Shown here one piece after another: positions 41,281 through 51,830 of a DNA stretch of 64,000 nt; within the stretch, counting starts at the first letter, position 1; every line of letters starts with the position of its first letter. A program made the translations under genes and the position numbers. The notes beneath the pieces are model-generated. The model saw only the letters and a program-made list of their open reading frames with translations. It was not told where the DNA came from and did not search any database. The DNA is taken from contig CAMZHX010000001.1 in the NCBI GenBank assembly GCA_947307055.1, positions 185,085-249,084 of the forward strand, read 5' to 3'. The DNA is from an uncultured Selenomonadales bacterium (GTDB lineage Bacteria; Bacillota; Negativicutes; Selenomonadales; Selenomonadaceae).

Positions 41281-42135
41281 TCATAGCAGAGACTTGCGCC
41301 GTTGCTGTTCAATGTAAAGTGCTCGGACGCTTATATCGACCGCGTGAACGAGCATTCCCGTCGTGAACTCAATCGCCTCGCGAATGTAACCCTGCGTCTG
41401 CTGAATCAGCGTCGGGATATGGCTACCGTAACTCAAGACGACTTCGCAAGAAATTTTTAAGCCGTGATCGTTCTCATCCTTCATGAGGTGCTTGACCGTT
41501 ACGCTTTTCAAACTCTTGACGAATTCGCGCGCCTTCATAATCCGTTCGACAATCGCCAAAATAACTTTGTCATCAATAATCAACTTGCCGTAGTAGCTGA
41601 AAACCGGTCGCACAATCGATTTTTCACCAAGTTTGCGCCTTTTGACCTGCGACTGTTTGAACAGCGATTGTAGCGGGTTGACGAGGTAGCCTGAAAAATG
41701 CGGCTTAAGTTCGATTGTTGGCACGGGGATTATGTGCTTGCCCTCTTTGAGCCGGTGAAATTGCGCCGCCTCAATCTCCGAGCGCGACGCGATGTCCTCA
41801 ATGCGCACAATTAGTTGAATCGATGGAATTTTGAGCGTCTTGGCGATTTTGTGAACCATATTTTCCGACGTGCCGATAATTAAAATTCTGTGCGGCTGGA
41901 TTTTCTGAATTGCTTCGCGAACTTCTTCGGCGTGACCAGGTAGGACAAAAATTGCTCGCCTTACCGCCATGATTTTACTTTTCTCTGTTTTAGCCGATTC
42001 GCCCGCGACTATGCGCCCGTCTTTAATCAAAATCCCGTCGTCAATAATCGCGTCGGCGTCGTGTTCACGAGCCACTTGCAAGGCGCGATGACTTTTGCCC
42101 GTGCCGCTCGGTCCCACAAGCGCAATCACGTCCAT
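41281..42135 (-). CDS. P-loop NTPase fused to C-terminal Asp23/Gls24-like domain
   Basis: N-terminal MDVIALVGPSGTGKSHRA (Walker A); C-terminal SCEVVLSYGSHIPTLIQQTQGYIREAIEFTTGMLVHAVDISVRALYI resembles Asp23/Gls24. Confidence 0.7.
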   Translation of the reverse strand: MDVIALVGPSGTGKSHRALQVAREHDADAIIDDGILIKDGRIVAGESAKTEKSKIMAVRRAIFVLPGHAEEVREAIQKIQPHRILIIGTSENMVHKIAKTLKIPSIQLIVRIEDIASRSEIEAAQFHRLKEGKHIIPVPTIELKPHFSGYLVNPLQSLFKQSQVKRRKLGEKSIVRPVFSYYGKLIIDDKVILAIVERIMKAREFVKSLKSVTVKHLMKDENDHGLKISCEVVLSYGSHIPTLIQQTQGYIREAIEFTTGMLVHAVDISVRALYIEQQRRKSLL

Positions 42136-42236
42136 AATAAATCCTCCTCCTTGCAAGCTATTTTGCCACAATCTCAATCAAAATGCAATCTCTTTTATGA
42201 ATTTCAGCTGGATTTTCCGAGATTCTTCTCTATCAA

Positions 42237-42271
42237 CAAAAGCCCTTCGGCGGTTGTCGAGGGGCTTTTTC
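42237..42271 (-). terminator. Intrinsic terminator downstream of recN
   Basis: AAAAGCCCTTCGGCGGTTGTCGAGGGGCTTTTT inverted repeat. Confidence 0.7.
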
Positions 42272-42278
42272 AATGCAA

Positions 42279-43913
42279 TTAGGAACGTAGAATAATTTTT
42301 TTAGCTGACGAAATCATTTCGCGGGCATTTTTTATTGCGGCGGTTGATTCGTCGCCCGAAGCCATTCTGGCAATCGCTTTGACGCGTTCTTCTTCGTCGA
42401 GGCGTTTGACTTTCGTTACTGTGCGCCCGTCGATTTCTGATTTTGTGATTTGCAAATGGGTTTGCGCCATGCTCGCGATTTGTGGCAAATGCGTTATGCA
42501 CAAGACTTGCCAACCTTGCGAAATTTGCGCGATACATTCCGCGACGGTTTTAGCGGTTACGCCGCCAATGCCCGTATCGATTTCGTCGAATATCATTGTT
42601 TGATAAAAATTGCCGCGCTTTTCCGCTACCAAAACTATTTTTGTTGCCAGCGCGATTCTCGACAGTTCGCCGCCCGATACGACTTTAGACAGCGGCAATT
42701 TCTCTTCGCCGATGTTCGCGCAAAAAAATATTTCTGCTTTGTCGCCGCCGTTTGACGAAAATTTTTCTGCCGGCTCCAACACGATTTCAAATTGCGTCCG
42801 CGTCATTCCGAGCCGCCGAAGTTCCGCCTCAATTTTAGCACTGAAAATTTTTGCCGAAGCCTGCCGAAGTGTCAAAAGTTTTTCCGCGCAAGATTTTGTT
42901 TGAACTTCGAGCGCGACGACTTCCGCTTTTAAAGTCTCAACGTCCGAATCAAAATTTTCTATCGCCGAGATGTCTCCGCGAATTTTTTCTAGCCGTTGCA
43001 AAATCTCGTTGACGGTCGCGCCGTATTTCTTCTTGAGTTTGGAAATTATATCGGCGCGCTCGTGGAGTTCGTCGAGACGTTCGGGCGAAAAGTCCAAAGT
43101 CTCGCCGTAGTCGCGAATTTCCTCGTAAGCCTCGCGCAAATAAATTTCGGCGTCTTCCAAAAGTTTCCGCGCCGAGTTCAATTTATCATCGTAGCGGATA
43201 ATGCCGTCCAAATTTTTTTCGACCTTAGCCAACGCCGTCAAAATATCAAAGTCGCCGTCGTTGAGAATCTGCGCGGAAGTCTGAACATTCTCGACGATTT
43301 TTTCTGCGTGCGAAAGTTTTTTTATCTCCGCGTCAAGTTGCTCGTCCTCATTGGGCTTGAGTGCCGCAGAAGTTATTTCCTGCTCCTGCCAACGCAAAAA
43401 ATCTAACCGCTCAAGATTTTCCGTCCGCGCAGAAATTTTCTTTTCCAAAGCCCGCGCCTTTGAATTCAATTTGCGATAAAGTTCCTGGAAATTTCTCAGC
43501 TCGACCAAAATTTTTGCGTCGTCAATCAGCGAGTAAATTTTTTCGTCGCGCAAGAGTTCCAAATTTTGATTTTGCCCGTGCACGTCGACTAAATCCGCAC
43601 TAAACTTTTTGAGCTTAGCTAAAGTTACGGGCTTGCCGTTCAGAGTTACGGAATTTTTTCCGGCGCGAGAAATTTTGCGCTCGACAGTAAAATTTTCCCC
43701 GTCGATTAAAAAATCAGCAGCGACCCGTAAAAAGTCTGCGCCTTTACGAATTTTGCTTGCGCTAATTTTATTTCCGAGAATCGCGCTGAGTGCCTCAATC
43801 AAAATCGATTTACCCGCGCCGGTCTCGCCAGTCAAAATGTTCAAGCCCGCGCCGAATTCAACCGTTATGTTTTCAATCAGCGCGAAATTTTCAATCGTCA
43901 GAGTTTTGAGCAT
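42279..43913 (-). CDS. recN: DNA repair protein RecN
   Basis: MLKTLTIENFALIENITVEFGAGLNILTGETGAGKSILIEALSAILG. Confidence 0.98.
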   Translation of the reverse strand: MLKTLTIENFALIENITVEFGAGLNILTGETGAGKSILIEALSAILGNKISASKIRKGADFLRVAADFLIDGENFTVERKISRAGKNSVTLNGKPVTLAKLKKFSADLVDVHGQNQNLELLRDEKIYSLIDDAKILVELRNFQELYRKLNSKARALEKKISARTENLERLDFLRWQEQEITSAALKPNEDEQLDAEIKKLSHAEKIVENVQTSAQILNDGDFDILTALAKVEKNLDGIIRYDDKLNSARKLLEDAEIYLREAYEEIRDYGETLDFSPERLDELHERADIISKLKKKYGATVNEILQRLEKIRGDISAIENFDSDVETLKAEVVALEVQTKSCAEKLLTLRQASAKIFSAKIEAELRRLGMTRTQFEIVLEPAEKFSSNGGDKAEIFFCANIGEEKLPLSKVVSGGELSRIALATKIVLVAEKRGNFYQTMIFDEIDTGIGGVTAKTVAECIAQISQGWQVLCITHLPQIASMAQTHLQITKSEIDGRTVTKVKRLDEEERVKAIARMASGDESTAAIKNAREMISSAKKIILRS

Positions 43914-44492
43914 TTACTTTTTACCCGTCGAGCCGCGTTTAGTCAGAGGAATATTTTCTTTGCAAAGCGGGCAATCTTCGGGCTTGTAAGTCTCAACGTT
44001 CATGTGCAAGAGCGCGAAGTTCGGAACGTCGTCGAAATTGACTTTGCCGCCCGACCTGTCAACGAGCATACTAACTGCAACGGGCACGCCGCCGAATTTT
44101 TTTACAACGTCAATGACTTCGCGAATGGAGCCGCCCGTCGTGACAATATCTTCGACAATCAAGACGCGCTCGCCCTCGTGCAACGTGAAGCCGCGACGGA
44201 AAGTCATCACGCCATCAACGCGCTCGGTGAAAATAGCGCGGGTACCCAAAGCTTTACCGGTTTCGTGCGCCAAAATAATTCCGCCAGTCACAGGACCAAC
44301 GACAGTCTCAATCTGCGCGTCTTTGAAGTGTTCAGCCATCGCGCGGCAAAGTTTTTCGGTCATTTCGGGGTGTTGCAGGACGTTAAATTTTTCGACGTAG
44401 TGCGGGCTGTGCAAACCGCTCGTCAATTTGAAGTGCCCGTTCATAATCGCGCCGGTCTCAACGAGTAAATCGTAAACTTCTTTTTCCGTCAT
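43914..44492 (-). CDS. pyrE: Orotate phosphoribosyltransferase
   Basis: GAIMNGHFKLTSGLHSPHYVEKF...GERVLIVEDIVTTGGSI. Confidence 0.92.
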   Translation of the reverse strand: MTEKEVYDLLVETGAIMNGHFKLTSGLHSPHYVEKFNVLQHPEMTEKLCRAMAEHFKDAQIETVVGPVTGGIILAHETGKALGTRAIFTERVDGVMTFRRGFTLHEGERVLIVEDIVTTGGSIREVIDVVKKFGGVPVAVSMLVDRSGGKVNFDDVPNFALLHMNVETYKPEDCPLCKENIPLTKRGSTGKK

Positions 44493-44528
44493 AAATATCT
44501 CTCCTTATTCATAATATCTAATTGTAAT

Positions 44529-45737
44529 TCATCCTTCTGCCTTGAAGTTATAGACGGGTTTCATCACGTCAATAATTTCGACGGTGTCGCCGATAACGTC
44601 AATGATGTCGTCGAGGGATTTGTAAGCTTGCGGGGATTCGTCTAGGGTGCCTTCGCTGATTGAGGTCGTGTAAATGCCCGCCATAGATTTTTTATAATCA
44701 TCCATGTTGAGACGAACTTTGGCGTCGCTACGAGACATAATCCTACCTGCGCCGTGCGGAGCGGAAAAATTCCAATCTGGATTGCCTTTGCCGACCGCTA
44801 AAACCGAGCCGTCGCGCATATTTATGGGGATAAGAACTTTTTCGTCTTTGTGAGCGGCAATCGCGCCCTTGCGAATAATCAATTCCCCAACGTCGATATA
44901 ATTATGCGTGGTGTGGAAGGCCTCGCCGCTGGTTATGCCCGCTTTGCCGAGCAAAATTTTGGCGATTAGTTCGCGATTGCGCCGGGCGAACGTCTGACAA
45001 AGTTCCATGTCGTGCAAGTACTGATGAAAATATTTCCCGTAGACAAAACATAAATCTTCGGGCATAGCCGCTTGCTTGCCGCGATATTCCTTTTCCAATT
45101 CCTTCAACTTCGATTGAATTTCCTTCTTGCGACCGAGCGACTTGTAAACGGCGATAATTTCTTCTTTCTGCGCAAAGAATTTATCCTTGCCCTTAGCCAA
45201 GTCGATTGCGAGATGTTGATAAATTTCTGCGACTTGTTTTCCGAGATTTCGCGAGCCAGTATGAATCACTAAATAAAAAGTTCCGTCGCCTGCGCGGTCG
45301 ATTTCGATAAAGTGATTGCCGCCGCCGAGCGTGCCCAAACTTTTTTCAATGCGCCGCGTTTCTTTGAGCGAGCGATAACAATTCAGCTCCGTCAAGTCGA
45401 ATTTTTCCTGCCTGAAGTCCCAAACATTTCTGCGCGACGGGATATAATGCGCCGCCTCGTCGATTTTCTCGAAGTCGAGCGAATCAGTTTCAAGCTTGAC
45501 GGTATACATGCCGCAACCAATGTCGACGCCGACGATATTCGGGACGGCTTTATCGGTGACGGTCATAGTGGTGCCGATTGTGCAACCTTTACCGGCGTGC
45601 ACGTCGGGCATGATGCGAATTTTGCTATCGCGTGTGAATTCGTAATTGCACATGCGGCGAATTTGTTCGCGAGCAGTATCCTCAATGACTTTGGCGAAAG
45701 AAATTGCCGTGTTAAATTTGCCTCTAATCTCTTCCAT
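44529..45737 (-). CDS. rtcB: RNA-splicing ligase RtcB
   Basis: MPDVHAGKGCTIGTTMTVTDKAVPNIVGVDIGCGMYTVKLE...LGGGNHFIEID...PHGAGRIMSR. Confidence 0.97.
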   Translation of the reverse strand: MEEIRGKFNTAISFAKVIEDTAREQIRRMCNYEFTRDSKIRIMPDVHAGKGCTIGTTMTVTDKAVPNIVGVDIGCGMYTVKLETDSLDFEKIDEAAHYIPSRRNVWDFRQEKFDLTELNCYRSLKETRRIEKSLGTLGGGNHFIEIDRAGDGTFYLVIHTGSRNLGKQVAEIYQHLAIDLAKGKDKFFAQKEEIIAVYKSLGRKKEIQSKLKELEKEYRGKQAAMPEDLCFVYGKYFHQYLHDMELCQTFARRNRELIAKILLGKAGITSGEAFHTTHNYIDVGELIIRKGAIAAHKDEKVLIPINMRDGSVLAVGKGNPDWNFSAPHGAGRIMSRSDAKVRLNMDDYKKSMAGIYTTSISEGTLDESPQAYKSLDDIIDVIGDTVEIIDVMKPVYNFKAEG

Positions 45738-45890
45738 TGAGATTGCTCCTTCCTAAAAAATTTTCGTGCAGCCGCGTGCGGAAATAATAAAGGAGCTTGC
45801 CGCGTTTGACAAGCCCCCGAAAAATTTTTCTGTTAGCAATGTTAAATCTGTGATACAATGCATAAAATTTTTAAAAGAAGGTGTTCGCTA

Positions 45891-47576
45891 ATGGGACTGA
45901 AAACCAAATCGATTTTGGCGGTCAATGCGATTGTAATTATTGCGTGCGTGCTCATGGGGGTTATCGGATATATTCGCGCTGAACAAGGTTTCGCAAAAGC
46001 TTTGGAGATGAAAGCCGCCGCCGATGTTCAATCTATGTCTGAAATTTTGAACAGTCGCTACTTGGGCGATTGGCATTTGCAAAATGGAATTCTCTTCAAG
46101 GGCGGACAGCAAATTGACGGCATAAACGAAATAGCCGACTTTCTAAGCAAAATTTGTAGCGGCAAAGTCACGATTTTTAATGGCGATACGCGTGTCGCCA
46201 CGACCGTAAAAGATTTCGCGGGCAATCGGCAAGTCGGAACCAAAGCTTCGGACGCAATCATTGATAACGTAATCCGGCAAGGAAAATTTTTCGTCGGCAA
46301 GGCGAGCGTTTTGGGCGAAGACCACTACGCCGCATACCAGCCGATTAAGGACGCGACCGGCAAGACAATCGGTATGCTTTTTGTGGGCGTGAGCGTTCAC
46401 GAAATGGACGAGGTCGTCGAACAGCTGATTATGTCGATTGCGCTGGCGGTCGTAGTGATTGTTATTTTTTGTATCCTCGCGTCGAATTTTTTTATCGGGC
46501 GAATGGTCGGACAACTCGACGGGGTTGTCGGTGCGATGAAAAAAATTTCGGGCGGCAACTTGCGCATTAACGACTTGGAAATCAAATCTGAAGACGAAAT
46601 CGGGACGCTCGCCGAAAGTGCTAACGATATGAAATACCGCCTCAAACATTTGCTAACGAATATCGCGGAATGTTCGGAGAAAGTCGCGGCGTCAAGTGAG
46701 GAGCTTACCGCGGGCACGCAGCAGACTAACGAATCAATTACGGTCGTGGCGCAAAATATGAACGTCTTGACCAACGGCACGGTCGAACAGGAAAAGAACA
46801 TTGACATTTTGGAAGAACGAATTCAAGATATGCACGAGCGCATGGACGATTTGCGCGAGACGGCTAAGGCTATGGAGCAAGTCGCAATCGACAGCGCGAA
46901 TAATGCGGCGGTCGGCAAGGAAAAAGTCGACATTGCTATTGAGGTTATGAAAAATATCGCGGAACAAGTCAGCGCGTCGGCTAAGGTCGTAGGCGAACTC
47001 GGCAAGCGTTCGGACGAAATCGGGCAGATTGTAGAAACTATTTCGGGCATAGCCGCGCAGACCAATTTGCTTGCACTCAACGCCGCGATTGAGGCTGCCC
47101 GCGCAGGAGATCACGGTCGAGGCTTTGCGGTCGTTGCGGAGGAAGTTCGCAAGCTCGCGGAGCAATCAGCAGCTGCGACCGAAAATATTTCCAAACTTAT
47201 CGCGACGATTCAAAAGGACACAACGTCGGCAGTCGAATCAATCGAGCAGGGCAATCAGAGTGTCAAAGAGGGTACGCAATCTGTTGCGCAGACTGGCGCG
47301 GCGTTCAAAGACATTGAAGCGCAAGCCGCAAAGCTCAATGCCAATGTCAGCAAGAGTTTGGAAGATATAACGGCGGTCGACGCGAGCAATAAGGAAATCA
47401 AGACGGCGGTCGACAAGGTCAGAGAAATTGCAATCAAGTCGAGCGAAAATGCTACGTCGGTGAGCGCGGCTACTCAACAGCAATCAGCGACTATGCAGGA
47501 AGTTGCACACGCCAGCAAAATTCTTTCCGAACTCGCCAGTGATATGCAGGGCGAAATTTCCCAATTCAAATTGTAA
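45891..47576 (+). CDS. Methyl-accepting chemotaxis protein with single-Cache sensor
   Basis: TM, Cache-like periplasmic region, [55 protein letters not shown]. Confidence 0.95.
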   Translation: MGLKTKSILAVNAIVIIACVLMGVIGYIRAEQGFAKALEMKAAADVQSMSEILNSRYLGDWHLQNGILFKGGQQIDGINEIADFLSKICSGKVTIFNGDTRVATTVKDFAGNRQVGTKASDAIIDNVIRQGKFFVGKASVLGEDHYAAYQPIKDATGKTIGMLFVGVSVHEMDEVVEQLIMSIALAVVVIVIFCILASNFFIGRMVGQLDGVVGAMKKISGGNLRINDLEIKSEDEIGTLAESANDMKYRLKHLLTNIAECSEKVAASSEELTAGTQQTNESITVVAQNMNVLTNGTVEQEKNIDILEERIQDMHERMDDLRETAKAMEQVAIDSANNAAVGKEKVDIAIEVMKNIAEQVSASAKVVGELGKRSDEIGQIVETISGIAAQTNLLALNAAIEAARAGDHGRGFAVVAEEVRKLAEQSAAATENISKLIATIQKDTTSAVESIEQGNQSVKEGTQSVAQTGAAFKDIEAQAAKLNANVSKSLEDITAVDASNKEIKTAVDKVREIAIKSSENATSVSAATQQQSATMQEVAHASKILSELASDMQGEISQFKL

Positions 47577-47660
47577 GGAGGGAAAAGGGAAAAGGGAAAT
47601 GGGAAAAGTTTAGGGAAAAGTAATCTCCCTTTTCCCTTCTCCCATTTCCCTTCTCCCTTA
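47575..47660. repeat. Self-complementary heptameric arrays between the MCP and Wzt-like genes
   Basis: GGAGGGAAAAGGGAAAAGGGAAATGGGAAAAG ... CTCCCTTTTCCCTTCTCCCATTTCCCTTCTCCCTTA. Confidence 0.88.
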
Positions 47661-47663
47661 ACA

Positions 47664-49007
47664 ATGATTGCCATAAAAGCGGAACACCTCACGAAAATTT
47701 ATAAGATTTACGAGCGAGACATCGACCGGCTAAAAGAAACTTTCCACCCGTTTAGAAAACGTTACAGCCGCGACTTTTACGCGCTCAACGATATTTCCTT
47801 CGAGATACGGCGCGGAGAAAATGTCGGGCTTGTCGGCAAGAATGGCGCGGGCAAATCCACACTTCTAAAAATAATCACGGGCGTTTTGACCCCGACGAGC
47901 GGCACTTTGCAAGTCAATGGGCGAATCGCTTCCCTTTTGGAGCTCGGCGCGGGGTTCAATCCCGAAATGACCGGCGTAGAAAATATTTACATGAACGGGC
48001 TTTTAATGGGGCACACCCGCGAAGTCATGGACGCCAAAATCGACGACATCATAAATTTCGCGGACATTGGCGACTTTATCAATCAGCCCGTCAAAACTTA
48101 TTCGTCCGGAATGTTCGCGCGGGTCGCCTTTGCAGTAAATGCCTTTGTTGAGCCGGATATTTTAATCGTCGACGAAGCCTTGAGCGTTGGCGATGCATTT
48201 TTCCAGAGTAAATGTATTGATAAAATGCGCTCGATGATAGCAGGCGGCGTGACGGTTATTTTTGTCAGCCACGATACTTTTGCCGTCAAAAATCTTTGCG
48301 AGCGCGCTTTTCTGATGAAATCCGGCAAAATTTTAATGGACGCGCCCGCCAAAGAGGTCGTCGAAGTCTATCGCAATATGCTTTTAGAGTCTCGCGGCGA
48401 ACTTTCTAGCGAACAATCACAACGTCAAAGCAATTTTGTCGAAAATCTGCGCGGAAATATCGATAAATTTAGCTCAGAATCAATTTCTATGGAAAATTTG
48501 GAGCGCGGTAAAGATATTTTCGCCAAAAACGCAACTTATCAGCGTATCGGCGATAAACGCGCCGTTTTTGATAACGTTCAACTCCTAAATATCGACGGCG
48601 AAATTATTTCCGAAGTTATTTTCGGGCAAGAAGTCATTTTGCGCATGATTGTTCGCTTTCAAAAGGACGTTGCGTGCTTGGGCATGGGTTATCACATAAG
48701 AAACGCTACCGGAATCGATTTAATCTACACTGATTCGCGCTTCAACGACACCAAAGCCATTTTCGACGCCAAAGCCGGCGAAATTTACGTCCTCGATTGG
48801 AAATTTAAAGTCGAATTGCGCCAGGAAATGTACGATATTGCTTGCGTCATCTCTACGCCCCTTGATGAAACGCTTAACTCCGCCGAAATGTGCGATTTTA
48901 TCCCGTGCGCCCTTCAATTTACCGTCGTCAGTCCCAATCCTTATTTAAGTTTGCCCGGCGGCTACGTTCACTGGCATAATGATCTAAAAATTCGCCGCCT
49001 TAATTGA
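47664..49007 (+). CDS. ABC transporter ATP-binding protein, polysaccharide-export (Wzt/TagH-like) type
   Basis: GLVGKNGAGKSTLLKIITGVLTPTSGTLQVNGRIASLLELGAGFNPEMTGVENIYMNG; C-terminal Wzt_C-like domain. Confidence 0.9.
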   Translation: MIAIKAEHLTKIYKIYERDIDRLKETFHPFRKRYSRDFYALNDISFEIRRGENVGLVGKNGAGKSTLLKIITGVLTPTSGTLQVNGRIASLLELGAGFNPEMTGVENIYMNGLLMGHTREVMDAKIDDIINFADIGDFINQPVKTYSSGMFARVAFAVNAFVEPDILIVDEALSVGDAFFQSKCIDKMRSMIAGGVTVIFVSHDTFAVKNLCERAFLMKSGKILMDAPAKEVVEVYRNMLLESRGELSSEQSQRQSNFVENLRGNIDKFSSESISMENLERGKDIFAKNATYQRIGDKRAVFDNVQLLNIDGEIISEVIFGQEVILRMIVRFQKDVACLGMGYHIRNATGIDLIYTDSRFNDTKAIFDAKAGEIYVLDWKFKVELRQEMYDIACVISTPLDETLNSAEMCDFIPCALQFTVVSPNPYLSLPGGYVHWHNDLKIRRLN

Positions 49008-49062
49008 AATTTAAATTTTTTGGGGTATAATAAGCTGAATAAAATATGGAGGCGAAATTTTT

Positions 49063-50340
49063 GTGGAGACTTCGGAATTTTTAAACCTAAACCTTAAAAA
49101 TTTTTTCTCGACAAAAGGCGCAGCGATTATGGCGGCTACAATGACGGCAGTTGGCGTCGGGACGCTCGGTTTTTCAAATTACGTCGCCGATAGCAATAAA
49201 ATCGTTCCTGGAATCCGTTTTGAAGGGCAATCTGTCAACGGGCTCGATAAACGCGCCGCAAATAAAATTATTTCGACCGTCGCCGCCCAAAAAGTTCACA
49301 AGCTCACGTTCCGCTACGAGGGAATGGAATTTGAAATCGCGCCCGAAGAAATTTCTTTAAATCCGCTCGTCGATAAGGCCGAACAAGAACTTTTCAACTA
49401 CGGACGCGGAAATTCCCTTCTTTCCAACTTCAATGACCAAATTAAATGCTTTTTGAGCGGGCGCAACGTCAATTTGTCCGCAGAATACGATTCAAACTTG
49501 CTCACAGAGAAATTAAACGCCATCGCTGCGAAAGTTAATCGCGACCCCGTCAATGCGGTTTGCGAACTCACTTCGGACGGCACAATTAACAAAATTCCCG
49601 GCGTCATCGGCAAAAAGTTAAATGTCGAGCAACTCGCCGAAAATTTGCGCGAACCCTTAACAACTTTGAACTTGCCAAACGGCGCAATCTACCTTGAGCC
49701 CGAAAATATTCAGCCTTTCATCACGACCGAAGACATTTCCGCGATTGATTCGGTTATCGGCACCTACAGCACTTATTATTATCCTGGCGACCGCGGCGAT
49801 AACATTTGGCTCGCGGCTAATGCCATTTCTCACAAGCTCGTGAAAAGCAGCTGGACATTTTCTTTTAATGACACGGTCGGCGAGCGCACTTGGGACGCCG
49901 GATATAAGGTCGCGGGCGTAATTATCAACGGAAGACCCGCTGAAGACTACGGCGGCGGCGTTTGTCAGGTCAGCTCAACACTTTACAACGCCGTTTTGCT
50001 CGCCGGACTCACTCCGACCGAACGCACGCCGCATTTTTATCAATCAACTTACGTTGCGCCCGGTCGTGATGCTACCGTTGCCGACGGTTACCTTGATTTT
50101 AAGTTCAGAAACGATTTTCCGCACAATGTTTATCTCATCGCGGACGCTTACGGCTCAACTCTTAGCGTTTACATTCTCGGAACTAAAGCCGATTTGGGCG
50201 GCGCGGATATTGCCATTGAGCGCGAAGGCTCCGATATGAAACCGTCCATTTATCGCGTCTGGTATAGCGGCGGCGAAGTCGTTAAAAGCGAATTTTTGCA
50301 CACCGACGTTTACGAATTGCCCAAGCCCAGACAGGATTAA
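49063..50340 (+). CDS. VanW family protein
   Basis: GERTWDAGYKVAGVIINGRPAEDYGGGVCQVSSTLYNAVLLAGLTPTERTPHFYQSTYVAPGRDATVADG. Confidence 0.93.
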   Translation: METSEFLNLNLKNFFSTKGAAIMAATMTAVGVGTLGFSNYVADSNKIVPGIRFEGQSVNGLDKRAANKIISTVAAQKVHKLTFRYEGMEFEIAPEEISLNPLVDKAEQELFNYGRGNSLLSNFNDQIKCFLSGRNVNLSAEYDSNLLTEKLNAIAAKVNRDPVNAVCELTSDGTINKIPGVIGKKLNVEQLAENLREPLTTLNLPNGAIYLEPENIQPFITTEDISAIDSVIGTYSTYYYPGDRGDNIWLAANAISHKLVKSSWTFSFNDTVGERTWDAGYKVAGVIINGRPAEDYGGGVCQVSSTLYNAVLLAGLTPTERTPHFYQSTYVAPGRDATVADGYLDFKFRNDFPHNVYLIADAYGSTLSVYILGTKADLGGADIAIEREGSDMKPSIYRVWYSGGEVVKSEFLHTDVYELPKPRQD

Positions 50341-50355
50341 ATTGGAGTGATTGAC

Positions 50356-51378
50356 GTGAATAAAAAGGTTGCCGTAGCGATGAGCGGGGGTGTTGACAGC
50401 TCGTTGACTGCGGCACTTTTGCTTGAACGCGGCTTTGAAGTTTTTGGAGTGACGATGTTGCTTGGCGACGACAAAAATATTTCCGACGCGAAAAAAGTTT
50501 GTGATTTTTTAGGGATTGAGCATTTTGTAGCTGATTTCCGCGAAATTTTCCGCGTTAAGGTCGAAAATTACTTCGTCAATCAATATCTGCAAGGCAAAAC
50601 TCCTAATCCTTGCGTTCAATGCAATAAATTTATTAAATTCGGCGCGCTTCTCGACTTCGCAAGCACTCTGGGCGCAAATTTTCTCGCTACAGGTCATTAT
50701 GCACGAATTATTTTCGAGGATAACCGCTTCAAACTAAAAAAAGCCGCCGATTTTAAAAAAGACCAATCCTACGTCCTCTATAACCTTACGCCAGATAAAC
50801 TTTCGCGAATTATTTTGCCGCTCGGCGACTTTTCTAAGCTTCAAACGAGAAATTTAGCCGAAAATTTAAATCTGCCAGTCGCTAATAAACCCGATAGCCA
50901 AGAAATTTGCTTCGTTCCCAATGACGATTATAAAAAATTCATTTTGAGCCGAAATCCTACTGCCGAAGCATTAAAACCAGGCAAAATCGTCGATTCAAAC
51001 GGAAAAATTCTCGGAAATCATAACGGCGTTGCAAATTACACTATCGGTCAGCGCAAAGGCTTAGGAATTGCCGCGCCTCAGCCGCTTTACGTCACTAATC
51101 TCGACGTTGCAAATAAAAAAGTCGTCGTCGGGAACAACGACAACCTTTTTTCAACATTTTTAACGGCTTGCGACGTTCATTGGATTTATAAGCCGATTTT
51201 GCCTAAGAATTTGCAAGCAAAAATTCGATACGGTGCAAAATTCGCTGATTGCACGGTTTTTGAGGAAGAAAATTTGCTAAAAGTTGAATTTTCCGAGCCG
51301 CAACGCGCTATTACTCCAGGTCAATCGATTGTTTTTTACGAAGACGACGAAGTTTTAGGCGGCGCAATTATCAATTAA
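50356..51378 (+). CDS. mnmA: tRNA 2-thiouridine(34) synthase MnmA
   Basis: VAVAMSGGVDSSLTAALLLERGFEVFGVTM...NPCVQCNKFIKFGALLDFA; in-frame alternative start GTG 50347. Confidence 0.97.
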   Translation: MNKKVAVAMSGGVDSSLTAALLLERGFEVFGVTMLLGDDKNISDAKKVCDFLGIEHFVADFREIFRVKVENYFVNQYLQGKTPNPCVQCNKFIKFGALLDFASTLGANFLATGHYARIIFEDNRFKLKKAADFKKDQSYVLYNLTPDKLSRIILPLGDFSKLQTRNLAENLNLPVANKPDSQEICFVPNDDYKKFILSRNPTAEALKPGKIVDSNGKILGNHNGVANYTIGQRKGLGIAAPQPLYVTNLDVANKKVVVGNNDNLFSTFLTACDVHWIYKPILPKNLQAKIRYGAKFADCTVFEEENLLKVEFSEPQRAITPGQSIVFYEDDEVLGGAIIN

Positions 51379-51646
51379 ATAAATCGCTGTGACTTCCAGT
51401 TCGCGAAAGTGTAAGAAGCAATTCGCCCTTATCAATCAAATAAATCAAGAGCCAATCGGGTTTTATGTGATATTCTCTGAAACCAAGCCACTTACCTTTC
51501 AACGCATGGTCGCAAAATTTTTCGTCAAGCGTTTCTTCTTTTGAAATTTTGTCAATAACTTCCATTAGCGGCTGAATATCAAATCCTTGCTTAATTATCC
51601 GCTTAAAATCTTTTTTGAATTGCGAAGTTCGTTTAATCGTCAGCAT
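51371..51646 (-). CDS. Type II toxin, RelE/YafQ family
   Basis: MLTIKRTSQFKKDFKRIIKQGFDIQPLMEVIDKISKEETLDEKFCDHALKGKWLGFREYHIKPDWLLIYLIDKGELLLTLSRTGSHSDLF. Confidence 0.93.
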   Translation of the reverse strand: MLTIKRTSQFKKDFKRIIKQGFDIQPLMEVIDKISKEETLDEKFCDHALKGKWLGFREYHIKPDWLLIYLIDKGELLLTLSRTGSHSDLFN

Positions 51647-51830
51647 TTGACATTAAATCCTCCAATAATTCATTCACATTGCGAAAAGATTTTGACGGAA
51701 TTTTTCCTTCTGAAATTAACCGCGCTTCGCGCATTGCCGCAGTCGTTTCGTCATTAAATTCGGATTTCGGACGCGATATTTCCAAAAATTTTGGCTTATC
51801 GCGTTCAATTTTTTTGTAAAGTCGTTTCAT
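51633..51830 (-). CDS. Cognate antitoxin (RelB/DinJ-like position)
   Basis: 65-aa ORF overlapping the toxin start; MREARLISEGKIPSKSFRNVNELLEDL resembles DinJ/RelB C-termini. Confidence 0.75.
   Translation of the reverse strand: MKRLYKKIERDKPKFLEISRPKSEFNDETTAAMREARLISEGKIPSKSFRNVNELLEDLMSNADD

Noticed and set aside
42996-43406. 136-aa plus-strand ORF antisense to recN
   Set aside because: Antisense shadow ORF of recN, no conserved features.
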